Source: Bacteroidales bacterium
GTDB lineage: Bacteria; Bacteroidota; Bacteroidia; Bacteroidales; UBA932
Assembly (NCBI GenBank): GCA_017960585.1
Contig: JAGCYX010000006.1
Location: 1 to 44,121 of the forward strand
Direction of reading: 5' to 3'
DNA length: 44,121 nucleotides
The position numbers and the translations under genes are program-made. Below the pieces are notes generated by a model. That model searched no databases. It saw only the letters and a list, made by a program, of their open reading frames with translations, and had not been told where the DNA came from. Positions within the stretch are counted from its first letter, which is position 1; each line of letters opens with the position of its first letter. Positions 16,726 through 25,625 of the stretch are shown here, piece after piece.

Positions 16726-18807
16726 ATGACGAATATGAAGAAATACGTTTTAATGACAATCATCTGCCTGGCGGGGGTTTTCCAGTCCCTGCGGGCGGAT
16801 GAGGGCATGTGGCTGCCGGTGTTGATTTCGCAGCGCATCGAGGATATGCAGGCCCACGGCTTCCGCCTGACGGCGGAGGACGTGTACAGCGTGAACCAGG
16901 CATCCCTGAAGGACGCCGTGGTGCTGTTCGGCTCGGGCTGCACGGGCGAGGTGGTCTCGCGGAACGGCCTGCTCTTCACGAACCATCATTGCGGCTACAG
17001 CCAGATCCAGCAGCACAGCAGCGTGGAGCACGACTACCTCAAGGACGGCTTCTGGGCGATGTCCCGGGACGAAGAACTGCCCAACAAGGGGCTGACGGTC
17101 AGTTTTCTGGAACGGATGGACGAAGTCACGGACATCGTCCTGAAGGGCTACGAGCCGTCGATGAGCGAGGTGCAGCGCGACTCGCTGGTCAAGGCCAACG
17201 GCAATGCCGTCATCAAGCAGGTGGCCGATCCCGACCGGGGCGTCCGCGCCAGCGTGGAGGCGCTCTACTACGCCAACCAGTATTTCCTCTTCGTTTATAA
17301 GGTGTATCGCGACGTGCGCCTGGTGGGCGCTCCGCCTTCGTCGATCGGCAAGTTCGGCGGCGACACGGACAACTGGATGTGGCCCCGTCATACGGGAGAC
17401 TTCTCCGTCTTCCGTATTTATGCAGATAAGAACAATGAACCGGCTGATTATTCGAAAGATAACGTTCCTTATACTCCCAAGCGTTTCTTCACGGTCTCGC
17501 GTGCCGGCGTGAAGGAGGGGGACTTCACCTTCGTCTATGGCTGCCCGGGCAGCACGAAGGAGTATGTGGCCTCGGACGAGGTGCGCTATGTGGGCGAAGT
17601 GTCCGACCCGGAGAAGATTGCCCTGCGTACCCTGCGGCTGGACATCCTGAAAAAGTATATGTCGCAGGACCAGGCGGTCCGCATCCAGTACTCCTCCAAG
17701 TACGCCAGCATCTCCAATGCCTGGAAGAAGTGGCAGGGGGAGGCGAAGGGCCTGGCGCGGCTGAAGACCGTCGCCGCGAAGGAGGACTTCGAGCGCCGTT
17801 TTTCCGCCTGGGCGGCGGGGACGGAATACGAGGGCTTGCCCGAGCGCCTGCACGGACTGTACGCGCAGCGCAACCCGGTTTACCGGGCCTACGAGTACTA
17901 CACCGAGACCGTCCGGACGGTGGAACTGCTGCAGTTCTCCAACCAGGTCAGGACGGCGCTGGATGCCGGCAGGCCGGTCGACGAACTGGCGGCAAGCTTC
18001 TTCAAGGACTACTACCAGCCGATCGACGAGGAGATCTTCGTGGCGATGCTGGACGCCTTCGACCGGAAGATGGCGCCCGGCTACAAGCCGGCGTATTTCC
18101 AGGAACAGCTGGCCGCGTACGGCAGCCTGGAGGCCTGGCGGGATGCGCTCTTCGCGCAGTCGCTCTTCACGGATCCTGCGCGTGTGTGCGCCTTGACGAA
18201 GGATGATCTGCCGGCCGTGACGGCCGACCCGGCCTTCGCCCTGTACGACGCGTTCTACCAGTGGTACCGGAGCGAACTGCAGCCGGTCATTACCGAACTG
18301 GACCGCTCGATCCGCCTGACTTACCGCGACTACATGCGGGGGCAGATGGCGTTCGAACCGGACAAGGCCTTCTATCCCGACGCCAACCTGACGCTGCGCG
18401 TCGCATACGGCCACGTGGCGGGTTACAGCCCGTCCGACGCCGTGTATTACGCGCCCGTTTCGACCCTCACGGGCATCATGGAGAAGGACAATCCCGAGAT
18501 CTTCGACTACAACATCCCGCAGGTCCTGCGCGACATCTACGCCCTGGGCGGGCATGAGGAGCAGCCGGTCTGCTTCCTGGCGACGAACCATACCTCCGGC
18601 GGCAATTCCGGCAGTCCGGTGATCAACGCGGACGGGAACCTCGTGGGCATCAATTTCGACCGCGTGTGGGAGGGAACGATGAGCGACCTGGTGTTCGATC
18701 CGGACTATTGCCGCAACATCTCGCTGGATATCCGCTACCTGCTCTTTGTCATGAAGGAAATCGGCCACGCCGACTGGCTCTTCGACGAGATGGTTTTCGC
18801 GGATTGA
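16726..18807 (+). CDS. dpp11: S46 dipeptidyl-peptidase, DPP11-like (Asp/Glu-specific)
   Basis: This secreted or periplasmic serine exopeptidase releases dipeptides from peptide N-termini. The 693-residue protein has a signal peptide (MKKYVLMTIICLAGVFQSLRA; the ATG at 16735 is an alternative start). The chymotrypsin-like triad is the His in FTNHHCG (His87/88), Asp225 (RHTGDFSVFR) and Ser628 (GGNSGSPV). Eighteen residues after the serine is Arg646 (NFDRVWEG). The equivalent position in Porphyromonas gingivalis is Arg673 in DPP11 (Asp/Glu at P1) and Gly673 in DPP7, so DPP11 specificity is inferred. It starts 1 nt after the ATPase stop; the longer in-frame extension overlaps that gene and is rejected. 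Confidence 0.93.
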   Translation: MTNMKKYVLMTIICLAGVFQSLRADEGMWLPVLISQRIEDMQAHGFRLTAEDVYSVNQASLKDAVVLFGSGCTGEVVSRNGLLFTNHHCGYSQIQQHSSVEHDYLKDGFWAMSRDEELPNKGLTVSFLERMDEVTDIVLKGYEPSMSEVQRDSLVKANGNAVIKQVADPDRGVRASVEALYYANQYFLFVYKVYRDVRLVGAPPSSIGKFGGDTDNWMWPRHTGDFSVFRIYADKNNEPADYSKDNVPYTPKRFFTVSRAGVKEGDFTFVYGCPGSTKEYVASDEVRYVGEVSDPEKIALRTLRLDILKKYMSQDQAVRIQYSSKYASISNAWKKWQGEAKGLARLKTVAAKEDFERRFSAWAAGTEYEGLPERLHGLYAQRNPVYRAYEYYTETVRTVELLQFSNQVRTALDAGRPVDELAASFFKDYYQPIDEEIFVAMLDAFDRKMAPGYKPAYFQEQLAAYGSLEAWRDALFAQSLFTDPARVCALTKDDLPAVTADPAFALYDAFYQWYRSELQPVITELDRSIRLTYRDYMRGQMAFEPDKAFYPDANLTLRVAYGHVAGYSPSDAVYYAPVSTLTGIMEKDNPEIFDYNIPQVLRDIYALGGHEEQPVCFLATNHTSGGNSGSPVINADGNLVGINFDRVWEGTMSDLVFDPDYCRNISLDIRYLLFVMKEIGHADWLFDEMVFAD

Positions 18808-18841
18808 TAATTTATCCGTAACTTGCAGAAAAAACAGACCC

Positions 18842-19519
18842 ATGAAGAAATCCGCCCGCATAGCCGGTTTTGTTTTCATCGCGCTGTCCCTGCTCGACGT
18901 ACTCCCCCTCTGTTTCGGGGTCGAGAGCATCCATCCCTGCGTCAAGCCGTTCCTGATCCTCTCCCTCCTGGCTGCAGCGCTGCTCGCCCTGCTTCCGGAG
19001 CACAAGGGCCGGCAGACCATTCTGCTCGCCATCGGCATGGCCCTCCATGCGACGGGCGACATCCTGCTGATGTTCGACAGCAAAGGCTTCGTCTGGTTCG
19101 CGGCGGGCCTGGGCGCCTTCCTGCTGGGGCATTTTTGCTACATCGCCGTGCTGCTGTACAAGATGGGCGGGCTCCGGGGCTGGTACGAGATCTTCACCTG
19201 GGCGGTCCCCCTGTTGATGGTATATCCTCTCATTTCCTTCTTCGAGGTCGAAGGGGGCCTGCGCATCGTCCTGGCGGTTTACGCCCTCACGCTGCTGTTC
19301 GTAATAGCGAGCGGTGTGCTCTGGCGGCTGCGCGGGCGCAAGCTGGGCTGGCGCGTGATTGCGGGCGGCCTGTTTTTCATCGTCTCGGACGCCCTGCTGG
19401 CGCTCAAGGTCTTCAACGGCGTCGATTTCCCGCTGAGGCACGCCGCCGTGATGGGGACTTACCTGCTCGCCGAATGGTTGCTGGTCAGCGCCATGGTACG
19501 GCAACGATTTTTTGACTAA
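18842..19519 (+). CDS. YhhN-family membrane protein (lysoplasmalogenase-like)
   Basis: This 225-residue integral membrane protein has about eight hydrophobic segments. It has the YhhN/TMEM86 family pattern: CVKPFLILSLL in helix 2, a GDILLMF motif (about residue 72) and a matching SDALLALKVF motif (about residue 180). Eukaryotic relatives hydrolyse the vinyl-ether bond of lysoplasmalogens. The two conserved acidic motifs are present, but the bacterial substrate is uncertain. A weak TAACTTG sequence 16 nt before the ATG could be a degenerate -7 box. Confidence 0.85.
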   Translation: MKKSARIAGFVFIALSLLDVLPLCFGVESIHPCVKPFLILSLLAAALLALLPEHKGRQTILLAIGMALHATGDILLMFDSKGFVWFAAGLGAFLLGHFCYIAVLLYKMGGLRGWYEIFTWAVPLLMVYPLISFFEVEGGLRIVLAVYALTLLFVIASGVLWRLRGRKLGWRVIAGGLFFIVSDALLALKVFNGVDFPLRHAAVMGTYLLAEWLLVSAMVRQRFFD

Positions 19520-19524
19520 CTTTG
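19517..19524 (+). promoter_or_regulatory. -7 box TAACTTTG before the Rid-family gene
   Basis: TAACTTTG matches TAnnTTTG and overlaps the end of the preceding gene. The GTG start is only 4 nt downstream, so transcription may begin at the start codon. No -33 TTTG is seen. Confidence 0.5.
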
Positions 19525-19528
19525 CACT

Positions 19529-20530
19529 GTGAACAGATTTTCCATCCTCCGACCGGAAGCCTGCGGGTCGTACCGCGACGCACTGAGCTCCGTTCTAGAC
19601 AGATTAGAGAAACACTTCAACGCGGAAGCCGCCGACGGGCGGCGTCCGGTGTTCGTCCGATTCTTCCTGAGCGACGCGCAGAACCAGGCCGTCGCCTTGA
19701 AGGCTGCCCTGGACGCACGCGGGCTGGTTCTTCCCGCACTCTCCATCGTGGAGCAGCCGCCGCTGGACGGCAGCCACATCGCAGCGCTCGTCCAGACCGC
19801 CACGGAACAGCCCGACTGCCTGTTCCACAGCCTGCGGCTCAGCGAGGAAGAAGCCGCCGGGCGTGATTCCTACGCCCAGTCCCGCCTCTTGTTCGACAAA
19901 TACCTCGACATCATCCGCCCGCTTGGGCTGGACCTCAAGACGCACTGCGTCCGGACCTGGATCTATGTCCGGGACATCGACGCCAACTACGCCGGCCTCG
20001 TGAAAGCCCGCAACGACGTCTTTGACGAAGAAGGCCTGAGCCACGACACGCATTACATCGCCTCCACCGGCATCGGCGGCGCCACGGAAGGCCGCTCGGC
20101 CGTCGTCGCCATCGACTTCCTGACCCGCCCCGGCATCCGCGAGGAGGACAAGACCTACCTCAAGGCCCTGTCGCACCTCAGCCCCACGCACGACTACGGC
20201 GTGGCGTTCGAGCGCGGCGTCCGGCTCTCCAACGGTCAGATCTTCATCAGCGGAACCGCCAGCATCGACCACCACGGCCAGGTCCTGCACGAAGGGGACG
20301 TCATCGCCCAGGCCGACCGCCTGCTGGAGAATATCGATACGCTGCTGACCGAGGGTGGTTCTTCCCTCGACCGTGTGCCGTATTTCCTGATCTATCTGCG
20401 CGACATTTCAGACTACGCCGTGGTGGACGCCTATATGCAGAAGCGCTTCCCCACCGTCCCCCGCATCCTGCTCGAGGCCCGCGTCTGCCGTCCTACCTGG
20501 CTCATCGAGATGGAGTGCGAGATCGGCTAG
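19529..20530 (+). CDS. Rid/YjgF-family protein with N-terminal extension
   Basis: This is a 333-residue protein. Its C-terminal half (about 205-330) matches the YjgF/YER057c/UK114 (Rid) fold, with GQIFISGTASIDHHGQVLHEGD, VIAQADRLLENI, IYLRDISDY and VPRILLEARVCRPTWLIEMECE. Canonical Rid proteins are ~130-residue trimers that deaminate reactive enamines/imines. The N-terminal ~200 residues resemble the layout of larger two-domain relatives (the FkbO/Hyg5 chorismatase-like group). Whether it is a deaminase, a chorismatase-like enzyme or neither is undecided. The start is a GTG at 19529 with no visible ribosome binding site. Confidence 0.8.
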   Translation: MNRFSILRPEACGSYRDALSSVLDRLEKHFNAEAADGRRPVFVRFFLSDAQNQAVALKAALDARGLVLPALSIVEQPPLDGSHIAALVQTATEQPDCLFHSLRLSEEEAAGRDSYAQSRLLFDKYLDIIRPLGLDLKTHCVRTWIYVRDIDANYAGLVKARNDVFDEEGLSHDTHYIASTGIGGATEGRSAVVAIDFLTRPGIREEDKTYLKALSHLSPTHDYGVAFERGVRLSNGQIFISGTASIDHHGQVLHEGDVIAQADRLLENIDTLLTEGGSSLDRVPYFLIYLRDISDYAVVDAYMQKRFPTVPRILLEARVCRPTWLIEMECEIG

Positions 20531-20595
20531 CCGGTAGCGGACGTCCAGGCTGAAGATCAGCGTCTTACTTACCTTCCTTCTGTCTCCTGCAGAGG

Positions 20596-21705
20596 TCAGT
20601 GCTCGAACAGGAGCTTCCCTTCCGGGTTGTACATCTGCAGGGACAAGCCCTTGCGGTCGCAGCGGACGTCCAGACGGTGGGCGTCGTCGTTGACGATGAT
20701 GGGGAAACGGTTCTCCATCGTGCCGGGCTCGCAGTACATGAATTCGTGCAGGTCGGCGCCGATCATCAGGTCGATGCCAGCCTTGTTGAGCAGGGGCACG
20801 AAATGGACGTTGAGCCAGCGCTGGAGCAGATAATCCTGCTTGTCGGGATGGTCGATCATCGGGACGTGCAGCAGGCAGATCTTCAGCGGAGCGCTTCGGA
20901 ACGCCGGCTCGCGGACGGCCTTGGCGGCCCATTCCAGCTGCTCGTTGAGGTAGTCCTCATAGACGTCCGATCCGCTGTAGAGGAGGGAGCGGCTCTTGCC
21001 CGTCTCCCCGCCGTCGAACACGATGAACGCCACCGGCCCGTGCCGGAAAGTGTAATAGAACGGCGCCGGGTCGTCGTTGGGATAGATCTCCGAAATCAGT
21101 TGCACGTTGTTGCCGCGGCCCTCGTGGTTACCCCGGCCGAACAGGACGGGGATGCCGGAAGGCAGGTTTCCGAGCGGCTCGATGGCATAGTGAACGAGAG
21201 TGTCCACGTCGTAGTTCCCCGCCGAGACGATGTCTCCGTTCAGGAAGAGGAAGTCCGTACCGGCGGAGTCCACCTGCGCCGCCAGGGCGGCATAGTCCTG
21301 CCTACGCATATGGATGTCGTTGAACACGGAGAAATGGCAGCTCTTCGCCTTGCGGTCGAAGGTGCGGACGCTATGCCATTCGCCTTCATAAGTGCCCTCG
21401 AATACCGGCTTGTAGGGGTCGGAATCATCTGCCAGGTTCACGCCGCAGACGCGGTAACGGACCAGCGCGCCGGCCTCCAGCCCGTCCAGCCGGACCCGGT
21501 GCAGGCGCTTGAAGACGCGCCTTCCCGCATAGGTCTCGAACTTCACCGTCCCGTCGGACAGTTCGACATAAGCCATGCCCGGCTTCTCGCTGACCCAGAG
21601 GATGTTCACGGAATTCTCCCGGGCGCCGTAGACCCAGGGGCCTTGCTGCAGCGGTCCGGCCGCGAGCAACATAAAAAGCAATGTTTGCAGAAGATGTCCC
21701 ATCAT
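20596..21705 (-). CDS. Secreted metallophosphoesterase with N-terminal FN3-like domain
   Basis: This 369-residue protein begins with a signal peptide (MMGHLLQTLLFMLLAAG). A fibronectin-III-like domain of the purple-acid-phosphatase type follows (about 25-115). Then comes a calcineurin-like phosphoesterase domain with its metal-binding motifs in order: FNDIH, NGDIVS, GRGNHEGRG, LLHVPM and GADLHEF. It is probably periplasmic and hydrolyses phosphate esters or phosphodiesters; substrate is not evident. It converges on the Rid-family gene (65-nt gap with only a weak 5-bp hairpin) and diverges from the GH51 gene. Confidence 0.9.
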   Translation of the reverse strand: MMGHLLQTLLFMLLAAGPLQQGPWVYGARENSVNILWVSEKPGMAYVELSDGTVKFETYAGRRVFKRLHRVRLDGLEAGALVRYRVCGVNLADDSDPYKPVFEGTYEGEWHSVRTFDRKAKSCHFSVFNDIHMRRQDYAALAAQVDSAGTDFLFLNGDIVSAGNYDVDTLVHYAIEPLGNLPSGIPVLFGRGNHEGRGNNVQLISEIYPNDDPAPFYYTFRHGPVAFIVFDGGETGKSRSLLYSGSDVYEDYLNEQLEWAAKAVREPAFRSAPLKICLLHVPMIDHPDKQDYLLQRWLNVHFVPLLNKAGIDLMIGADLHEFMYCEPGTMENRFPIIVNDDAHRLDVRCDRKGLSLQMYNPEGKLLFEH

Positions 21706-21724
21706 AATCTCGTAGAGGTATACG

Positions 21725-21732
21725 CAAAGATA
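21725..21732 (-). promoter_or_regulatory. -7 box TATCTTTG of the metallophosphoesterase gene
   Basis: The minus strand reads TATCTTTG 19 nt before the ATG at 21705. It lies only 12 nt from the opposite-strand -7 box of the GH51 gene. Confidence 0.6.
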
Positions 21733-21744
21733 CGATAAAATGAG

Positions 21745-21752
21745 TATATTTG
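21745..21752 (+). promoter_or_regulatory. -7 box TATATTTG of the GH51 gene
   Basis: TATATTTG lies 17 nt before the ATG at 21770. The divergent -7 boxes are so close that the two promoters must overlap. Confidence 0.6.
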
Positions 21753-21769
21753 GCTAAAATACGAACCAC

Positions 21770-23848
21770 ATGAAAGCTAGAATCCTGATCGGCTGTCTCG
21801 CCGCACTGGCGCTGCAGTTCTGCTTCCCGTTCGTCTCCCTGGCGAAGGAAGAAACCCCCAAGATTGAAGCCACCGTCCACCTGGACCAGGAAGGCGCTCC
21901 CATCCATCCCTTCGTGCACGGCATGTTCACCGAACTGCTGGGCAATATGTTCGAGAACGGCATCTGGGCGGAAATGCTCTCCGACCGCAAGTTCTTCTAT
22001 CCGGTGGACAATTCGGAGACCCTGACCCCGCGCAACTCCAAGCGGCATCAGCTCCGCTGGCGGCCCGTCGGGCCGGAGTCCTCGGTGACGATGGACAAGG
22101 CGCATCCCTACGTGGGCAAGCAGTCGCCTGTCGTGAGCCTGGCCTCCGGCAAGGCCGGCATCCGCCAGGCCGGCTTGTGGCTGGAAAACGGCCGCGACTA
22201 CACGGGGCGCGTCATCCTCAAGGCCGACGGCTCCGCGAAGGTCTCCGTCAGCCTGGTCTGGGGTGCCGGGCCAGCTGATCGCCAAACTGTTGTGTTTGAA
22301 GGTCTGACGAAGGATTACAAGAAGTACTACTTCACCTTTACTGCCGGTGCTGACGTGCAGGATGCCGCCCTGGAGATCGTGGGTGAAGGCACCGGCTGTT
22401 TCGGCATCGGCGCCGTCTCGCTGATGCCGGCGGACAACCTGGAAGGATTCCGGGCTGACCTGGTGGGTATCCTCCGGAATGTCGGCTCTCCCATCTACCG
22501 CTGGCCGGGCGGAAACTTTCTCTCCGGCTACGAATGGCGCGACGGCATCGGCGACCCGGACCAGCGTCCGCCCCGCTATGACTACGCATGGAACACGGTG
22601 GAATCCAACGATATGGGTACCGACGAGTACATGACCTGGTGCAGGCTGCTGGGCAGCGAGCCGTACCTGGTCGTGAACACCGGCTTCGGCGACGCCTATT
22701 CCGCCGGACAGTGGGTGGAATACGTGAACGGTGCAGAGGACTCACCGATGGGTAGCTGGCGCGCCAGGAACGGCCATCCTGCTCCGTACGGTGTGACCTA
22801 CTGGGGCGTGGGCAACGAAGGCTACGGCGAGTGGCAGCTGGGCCATATGTCCCCGGAGCACTATGTGCTGAAGCACAATTACTTTGGCGAAGAGATGCTC
22901 AAGAAGGACCCGACCATCAAGCTCATCGCCTCCGGCGCTTCCGTGCCCGAGCAGAGCAGCCAGTACCGCAATTACCGCAAGCCCTACCAGACCGAGCTTC
23001 CGGTCCCGTTCCTGGGCGACTTCGACTGGACGGGACAGCTCCTGAAGGGCTCCCTCGAGTATATCGATTACGTCTCTGAGCACATCTATCCCAACGCCGG
23101 TGCTTACTTCGACGACGCGACCGACAGCTGGATCCCGTATCAGTTCGGCTTCCTCGAGTCCATCCGCCTGGCGGCGAACCGCGTCAAGAATTCCGCCGAG
23201 TCCATGGAGAAATACGAGGAAATGATCCCGGGCGTGAAGGAGAAGCATACGCCATACTGGATCGACGAATGGGCCGGCGGCCGCGGTCGCGGCTTCCAGG
23301 GCACGATCGGGGCGGCCGTGACGCTGCACGAGATGTATCGCTACAGCTATTACGTGATGATGGCCGGCATTACCAGCGTCGGCAGCCTGTACACCTACAA
23401 CGACAATACGGCGACGATCAGTGCCACGGGTCTGTTGTTCAAGCTCTTCATCGAGCATCAGGGCGACCTTCCGCTGGGCCTGACCGGCAACTCTCCGCAG
23501 CCGGCGATGCCGGGAACTCCCTTCGTGGACATCCCGCTGGAGCCGTCCGGCAGTCCCACCTACCCGCTGGACATTTTTGCCAGCAAGGACAGCGAGACCG
23601 GGAAGGTGATCGTGTCCGTCGTCAATCCGACGGAGGAGCTGCAGCGCGTCGCGCTGAAGTTCGAAGGCGGCAAGCCGGACGCGAAGGCCAAGGTCATGGT
23701 CTATGCCCTGGCGCCGGACCAGAGCACCGATGCGAACACCATCGACCGTCCGGACGTCATCCGCGTCCAGACCCGCAGCGAGAAGCTGAATGCGAACCTC
23801 TCCGTCCCGGCGCACAGCGTCGTCCTATACGAGTACAGCATCAAGTAG
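21770..23848 (+). CDS. GH51 alpha-L-arabinofuranosidase, secreted
   Basis: This enzyme removes terminal alpha-L-arabinofuranosyl groups from arabinoxylan, arabinan or related oligosaccharides. It has 692 residues with a signal peptide ending near VSLA. A carbohydrate-binding-like beta domain (~90-215) comes before the catalytic barrel, which has RWPGGNFLSGYEWRDGIG. Acid/base Glu350 is in WGVGNEGYGEW and nucleophile Glu500 in YWIDEWAGG. A C-terminal beta-sandwich ends at SVVLYEYSIK, typical of GH51. It is not next to SusC/SusD genes in this window, so it does not lie in an obvious polysaccharide utilisation locus. Confidence 0.92.
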   Translation: MKARILIGCLAALALQFCFPFVSLAKEETPKIEATVHLDQEGAPIHPFVHGMFTELLGNMFENGIWAEMLSDRKFFYPVDNSETLTPRNSKRHQLRWRPVGPESSVTMDKAHPYVGKQSPVVSLASGKAGIRQAGLWLENGRDYTGRVILKADGSAKVSVSLVWGAGPADRQTVVFEGLTKDYKKYYFTFTAGADVQDAALEIVGEGTGCFGIGAVSLMPADNLEGFRADLVGILRNVGSPIYRWPGGNFLSGYEWRDGIGDPDQRPPRYDYAWNTVESNDMGTDEYMTWCRLLGSEPYLVVNTGFGDAYSAGQWVEYVNGAEDSPMGSWRARNGHPAPYGVTYWGVGNEGYGEWQLGHMSPEHYVLKHNYFGEEMLKKDPTIKLIASGASVPEQSSQYRNYRKPYQTELPVPFLGDFDWTGQLLKGSLEYIDYVSEHIYPNAGAYFDDATDSWIPYQFGFLESIRLAANRVKNSAESMEKYEEMIPGVKEKHTPYWIDEWAGGRGRGFQGTIGAAVTLHEMYRYSYYVMMAGITSVGSLYTYNDNTATISATGLLFKLFIEHQGDLPLGLTGNSPQPAMPGTPFVDIPLEPSGSPTYPLDIFASKDSETGKVIVSVVNPTEELQRVALKFEGGKPDAKAKVMVYALAPDQSTDANTIDRPDVIRVQTRSEKLNANLSVPAHSVVLYEYSIK

Positions 23849-23850
23849 CC

Positions 23851-24531
23851 ATGACGGATATCCAACACCACTACATCGAACAGGGGGAGGGCTTCCCCCT
23901 GTTCTTGCTTCACGGCAACGGGGAGGACACGAGCTATTTCGCGCACCAGATGGAGCCTTTCGCCAAGCATTTCCGTGTAATCGCCGTCGATACGCGCGGG
24001 CACGGGCAGACGCCCCGCGGCGAGGCCCCCTTCACCATCCGCCAGTTTGCGGAAGACCTGTTGGCGTTCATGGACCGGCTGGGCATTGAGAAGGCCCATA
24101 TCCTGGGCTTCTCCGACGGCGGGAACATCGCGATGCTCTTTGCTATGACGCATCCGGAGCGTGTCGGGAAGCTGATCCTGGACGGGGCGAACCTGGACGC
24201 ATCCGGGGTCAAGTGGAAGATCCAGTTCCAGATCGAGATCGGCTACCGGATTGCGAAACTGTTCGCCCGGAAGAGTCCGGAGGCCCGGAAAAACGCCGAG
24301 ATGCTGGGCCTGATGGTCAACGACCCGAACGTGAAGCCGGAAGAGTTGGCGCGGATCCAAAGTCCGACCCTGGTGATCGCGGGCGACAAGGATATGATCA
24401 AGGACGCACACACCCGCCTGATTGCGCAGTCCATCCCCGGAGCGGAACTCGCCATCATCCCGGGCACGCATTTCATCGCGAGCCGGAATCCCGGCCCCTT
24501 CAACGAGGCGGTCCTTCGGTTCCTGCTCTGA
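23851..24531 (+). CDS. Alpha/beta hydrolase
   Basis: This 226-residue cytoplasmic alpha/beta-hydrolase has an oxyanion-hole motif FLLHGNGED (about 18-26). The nucleophile elbow is GFSDGG (Ser about 92), the acid is in GDKDMI and the catalytic His in GTHFI. It is short for the family, with a small cap region around residues 120-160. The start ATG is 2 nt after the GH51 stop, so the genes are likely cotranscribed. A longer in-frame extension into the GH51 gene is out of that gene's frame and is rejected. An ester or carbohydrate-deacetylating role is possible but not shown. Confidence 0.88.
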   Translation: MTDIQHHYIEQGEGFPLFLLHGNGEDTSYFAHQMEPFAKHFRVIAVDTRGHGQTPRGEAPFTIRQFAEDLLAFMDRLGIEKAHILGFSDGGNIAMLFAMTHPERVGKLILDGANLDASGVKWKIQFQIEIGYRIAKLFARKSPEARKNAEMLGLMVNDPNVKPEELARIQSPTLVIAGDKDMIKDAHTRLIAQSIPGAELAIIPGTHFIASRNPGPFNEAVLRFLL

Positions 24532-24549
24532 CGTGTCCGGTTTTTTTGT

Positions 24550-24557
24550 TACCTTTG
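24550..24557 (+). promoter_or_regulatory. -7 box TACCTTTG before the Ntn hydrolase gene
   Basis: TACCTTTG matches TAnnTTTG, and TCTG (3 of 4 bases of TTTG) lies 19 nt upstream at 24527-24530. The ATG is 4 nt after the box, which predicts a leaderless or nearly leaderless transcript. Confidence 0.6.
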
Positions 24558-24561
24558 AGTC

Positions 24562-25620
24562 ATGAAGAAAGGAATTAAGATTGTCCTGTGGGTCATCCTG
24601 GCCCTGTTTGTTGTATTCGGAGTTTATACCTGGACGCTCTTCGGCCCGCTCGTCAAGGGGGCGATGTCCGTCGAGAAGCTGGACGAGGGGCTGTATTATA
24701 TGGAATACAAGGGCGACGACGGCTTCGACGGGCTGATCGCGAGCGGCGGCGGCCGGAACGCCGGCGAAATGGTCGGCTATGTGATGAACTTCCTGTCCAA
24801 AGGGTTCTACCATCCCGCCGCGGAACCCGCCCCCGCGCAGTACGGCTGTTCCGCCCTGACGGTGCGCACGCCGGAGGGCGGCGTCCTGATGGGCCGGAAC
24901 TTCGATTTCTCCTCCGCGACCGGCCTGATCCTGCACACCATCCCCAAGCACGGCTACGAGACGATCACCGCCTTCAACGTGGAGTTCTTCGGATTCGGGA
25001 AAGACTGGCTGCCGGAAGGTTTCGCGAACCAATATATGGCCCTGAGCGGGCTCTTCTTCGCCCTGGACGGCATCAACGAGAAGGGGCTCGCCATCGCGGA
25101 CCTGATGGCCGGCGACGAGGCGGTGACGAACCAGGATACGGGCAAGCCGGGGCTGACCACGACCTCGGCCATCAGCTACCTGCTGAAGAATGCCGCGACC
25201 GTGGATGAGGCGATTGAACTGCTCCGGGGCATCGATATGCACTCCGACATCGGTGCCGCCCATCATTACGCCATCTCCGACGCCTCCGGCAAGAGCGTCG
25301 TCGTGGAATACGTCGACGACGAGATCGTGGTCGTGGACTCCCCCACCGTCGCCAACCACTACCTGTGCGAGGCGAAGCTGAACGTCGGTCTGTATGAGGA
25401 AGACCACCGCTACGAGCAGATGTGCCGGCAGTTCGACGAGGCAGGCGGCGTCATGGACCTGGAACAGCTGACGAAGGCGATCGTCTCCGTCTCCCAGCCG
25501 CCGGCACGGGGAGACTTCCTCGGGACGGCCTGGACCGTGGTCATGGACCTGACCCGGCCATCCGTCACCTACTACTCCCGGCGACATTTCGACAAACCTT
25601 TCCACTTTGAATTGAATTAA
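24562..25620 (+). CDS. Membrane-anchored Ntn amidohydrolase (choloylglycine-hydrolase-like)
   Basis: This 352-residue protein has an N-terminal hydrophobic anchor (about 5-25, KIVLWVILALFVVFGVYTW). A linear-amide C-N hydrolase domain of the choloylglycine/acid-ceramidase-like superfamily follows. The likely nucleophile is Cys96 in YGCSALTVRTPEGGVLMGRNFDF; the RNFDF motif is typical. Further support comes from the segments ALDGINEKGLAIADL and HHYAISDASGKSVVVEY. In soluble family members the Cys becomes the N-terminal residue after cleavage. Here about 95 residues precede it, so processing or a variant arrangement must be assumed. Possible substrates are bile-salt amides, N-acyl amides or acyl-homoserine lactones; none can be chosen. 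Confidence 0.85.
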   Translation: MKKGIKIVLWVILALFVVFGVYTWTLFGPLVKGAMSVEKLDEGLYYMEYKGDDGFDGLIASGGGRNAGEMVGYVMNFLSKGFYHPAAEPAPAQYGCSALTVRTPEGGVLMGRNFDFSSATGLILHTIPKHGYETITAFNVEFFGFGKDWLPEGFANQYMALSGLFFALDGINEKGLAIADLMAGDEAVTNQDTGKPGLTTTSAISYLLKNAATVDEAIELLRGIDMHSDIGAAHHYAISDASGKSVVVEYVDDEIVVVDSPTVANHYLCEAKLNVGLYEEDHRYEQMCRQFDEAGGVMDLEQLTKAIVSVSQPPARGDFLGTAWTVVMDLTRPSVTYYSRRHFDKPFHFELN

Positions 25621-25625
25621 CGCTT

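Noticed and set aside
20531-20595. Terminator between the Rid-family gene and the metallophosphoesterase
   Set aside because: Only a 5-bp GCTGA/TCAGC stem is visible and there is no T-tract, which is too weak to call.
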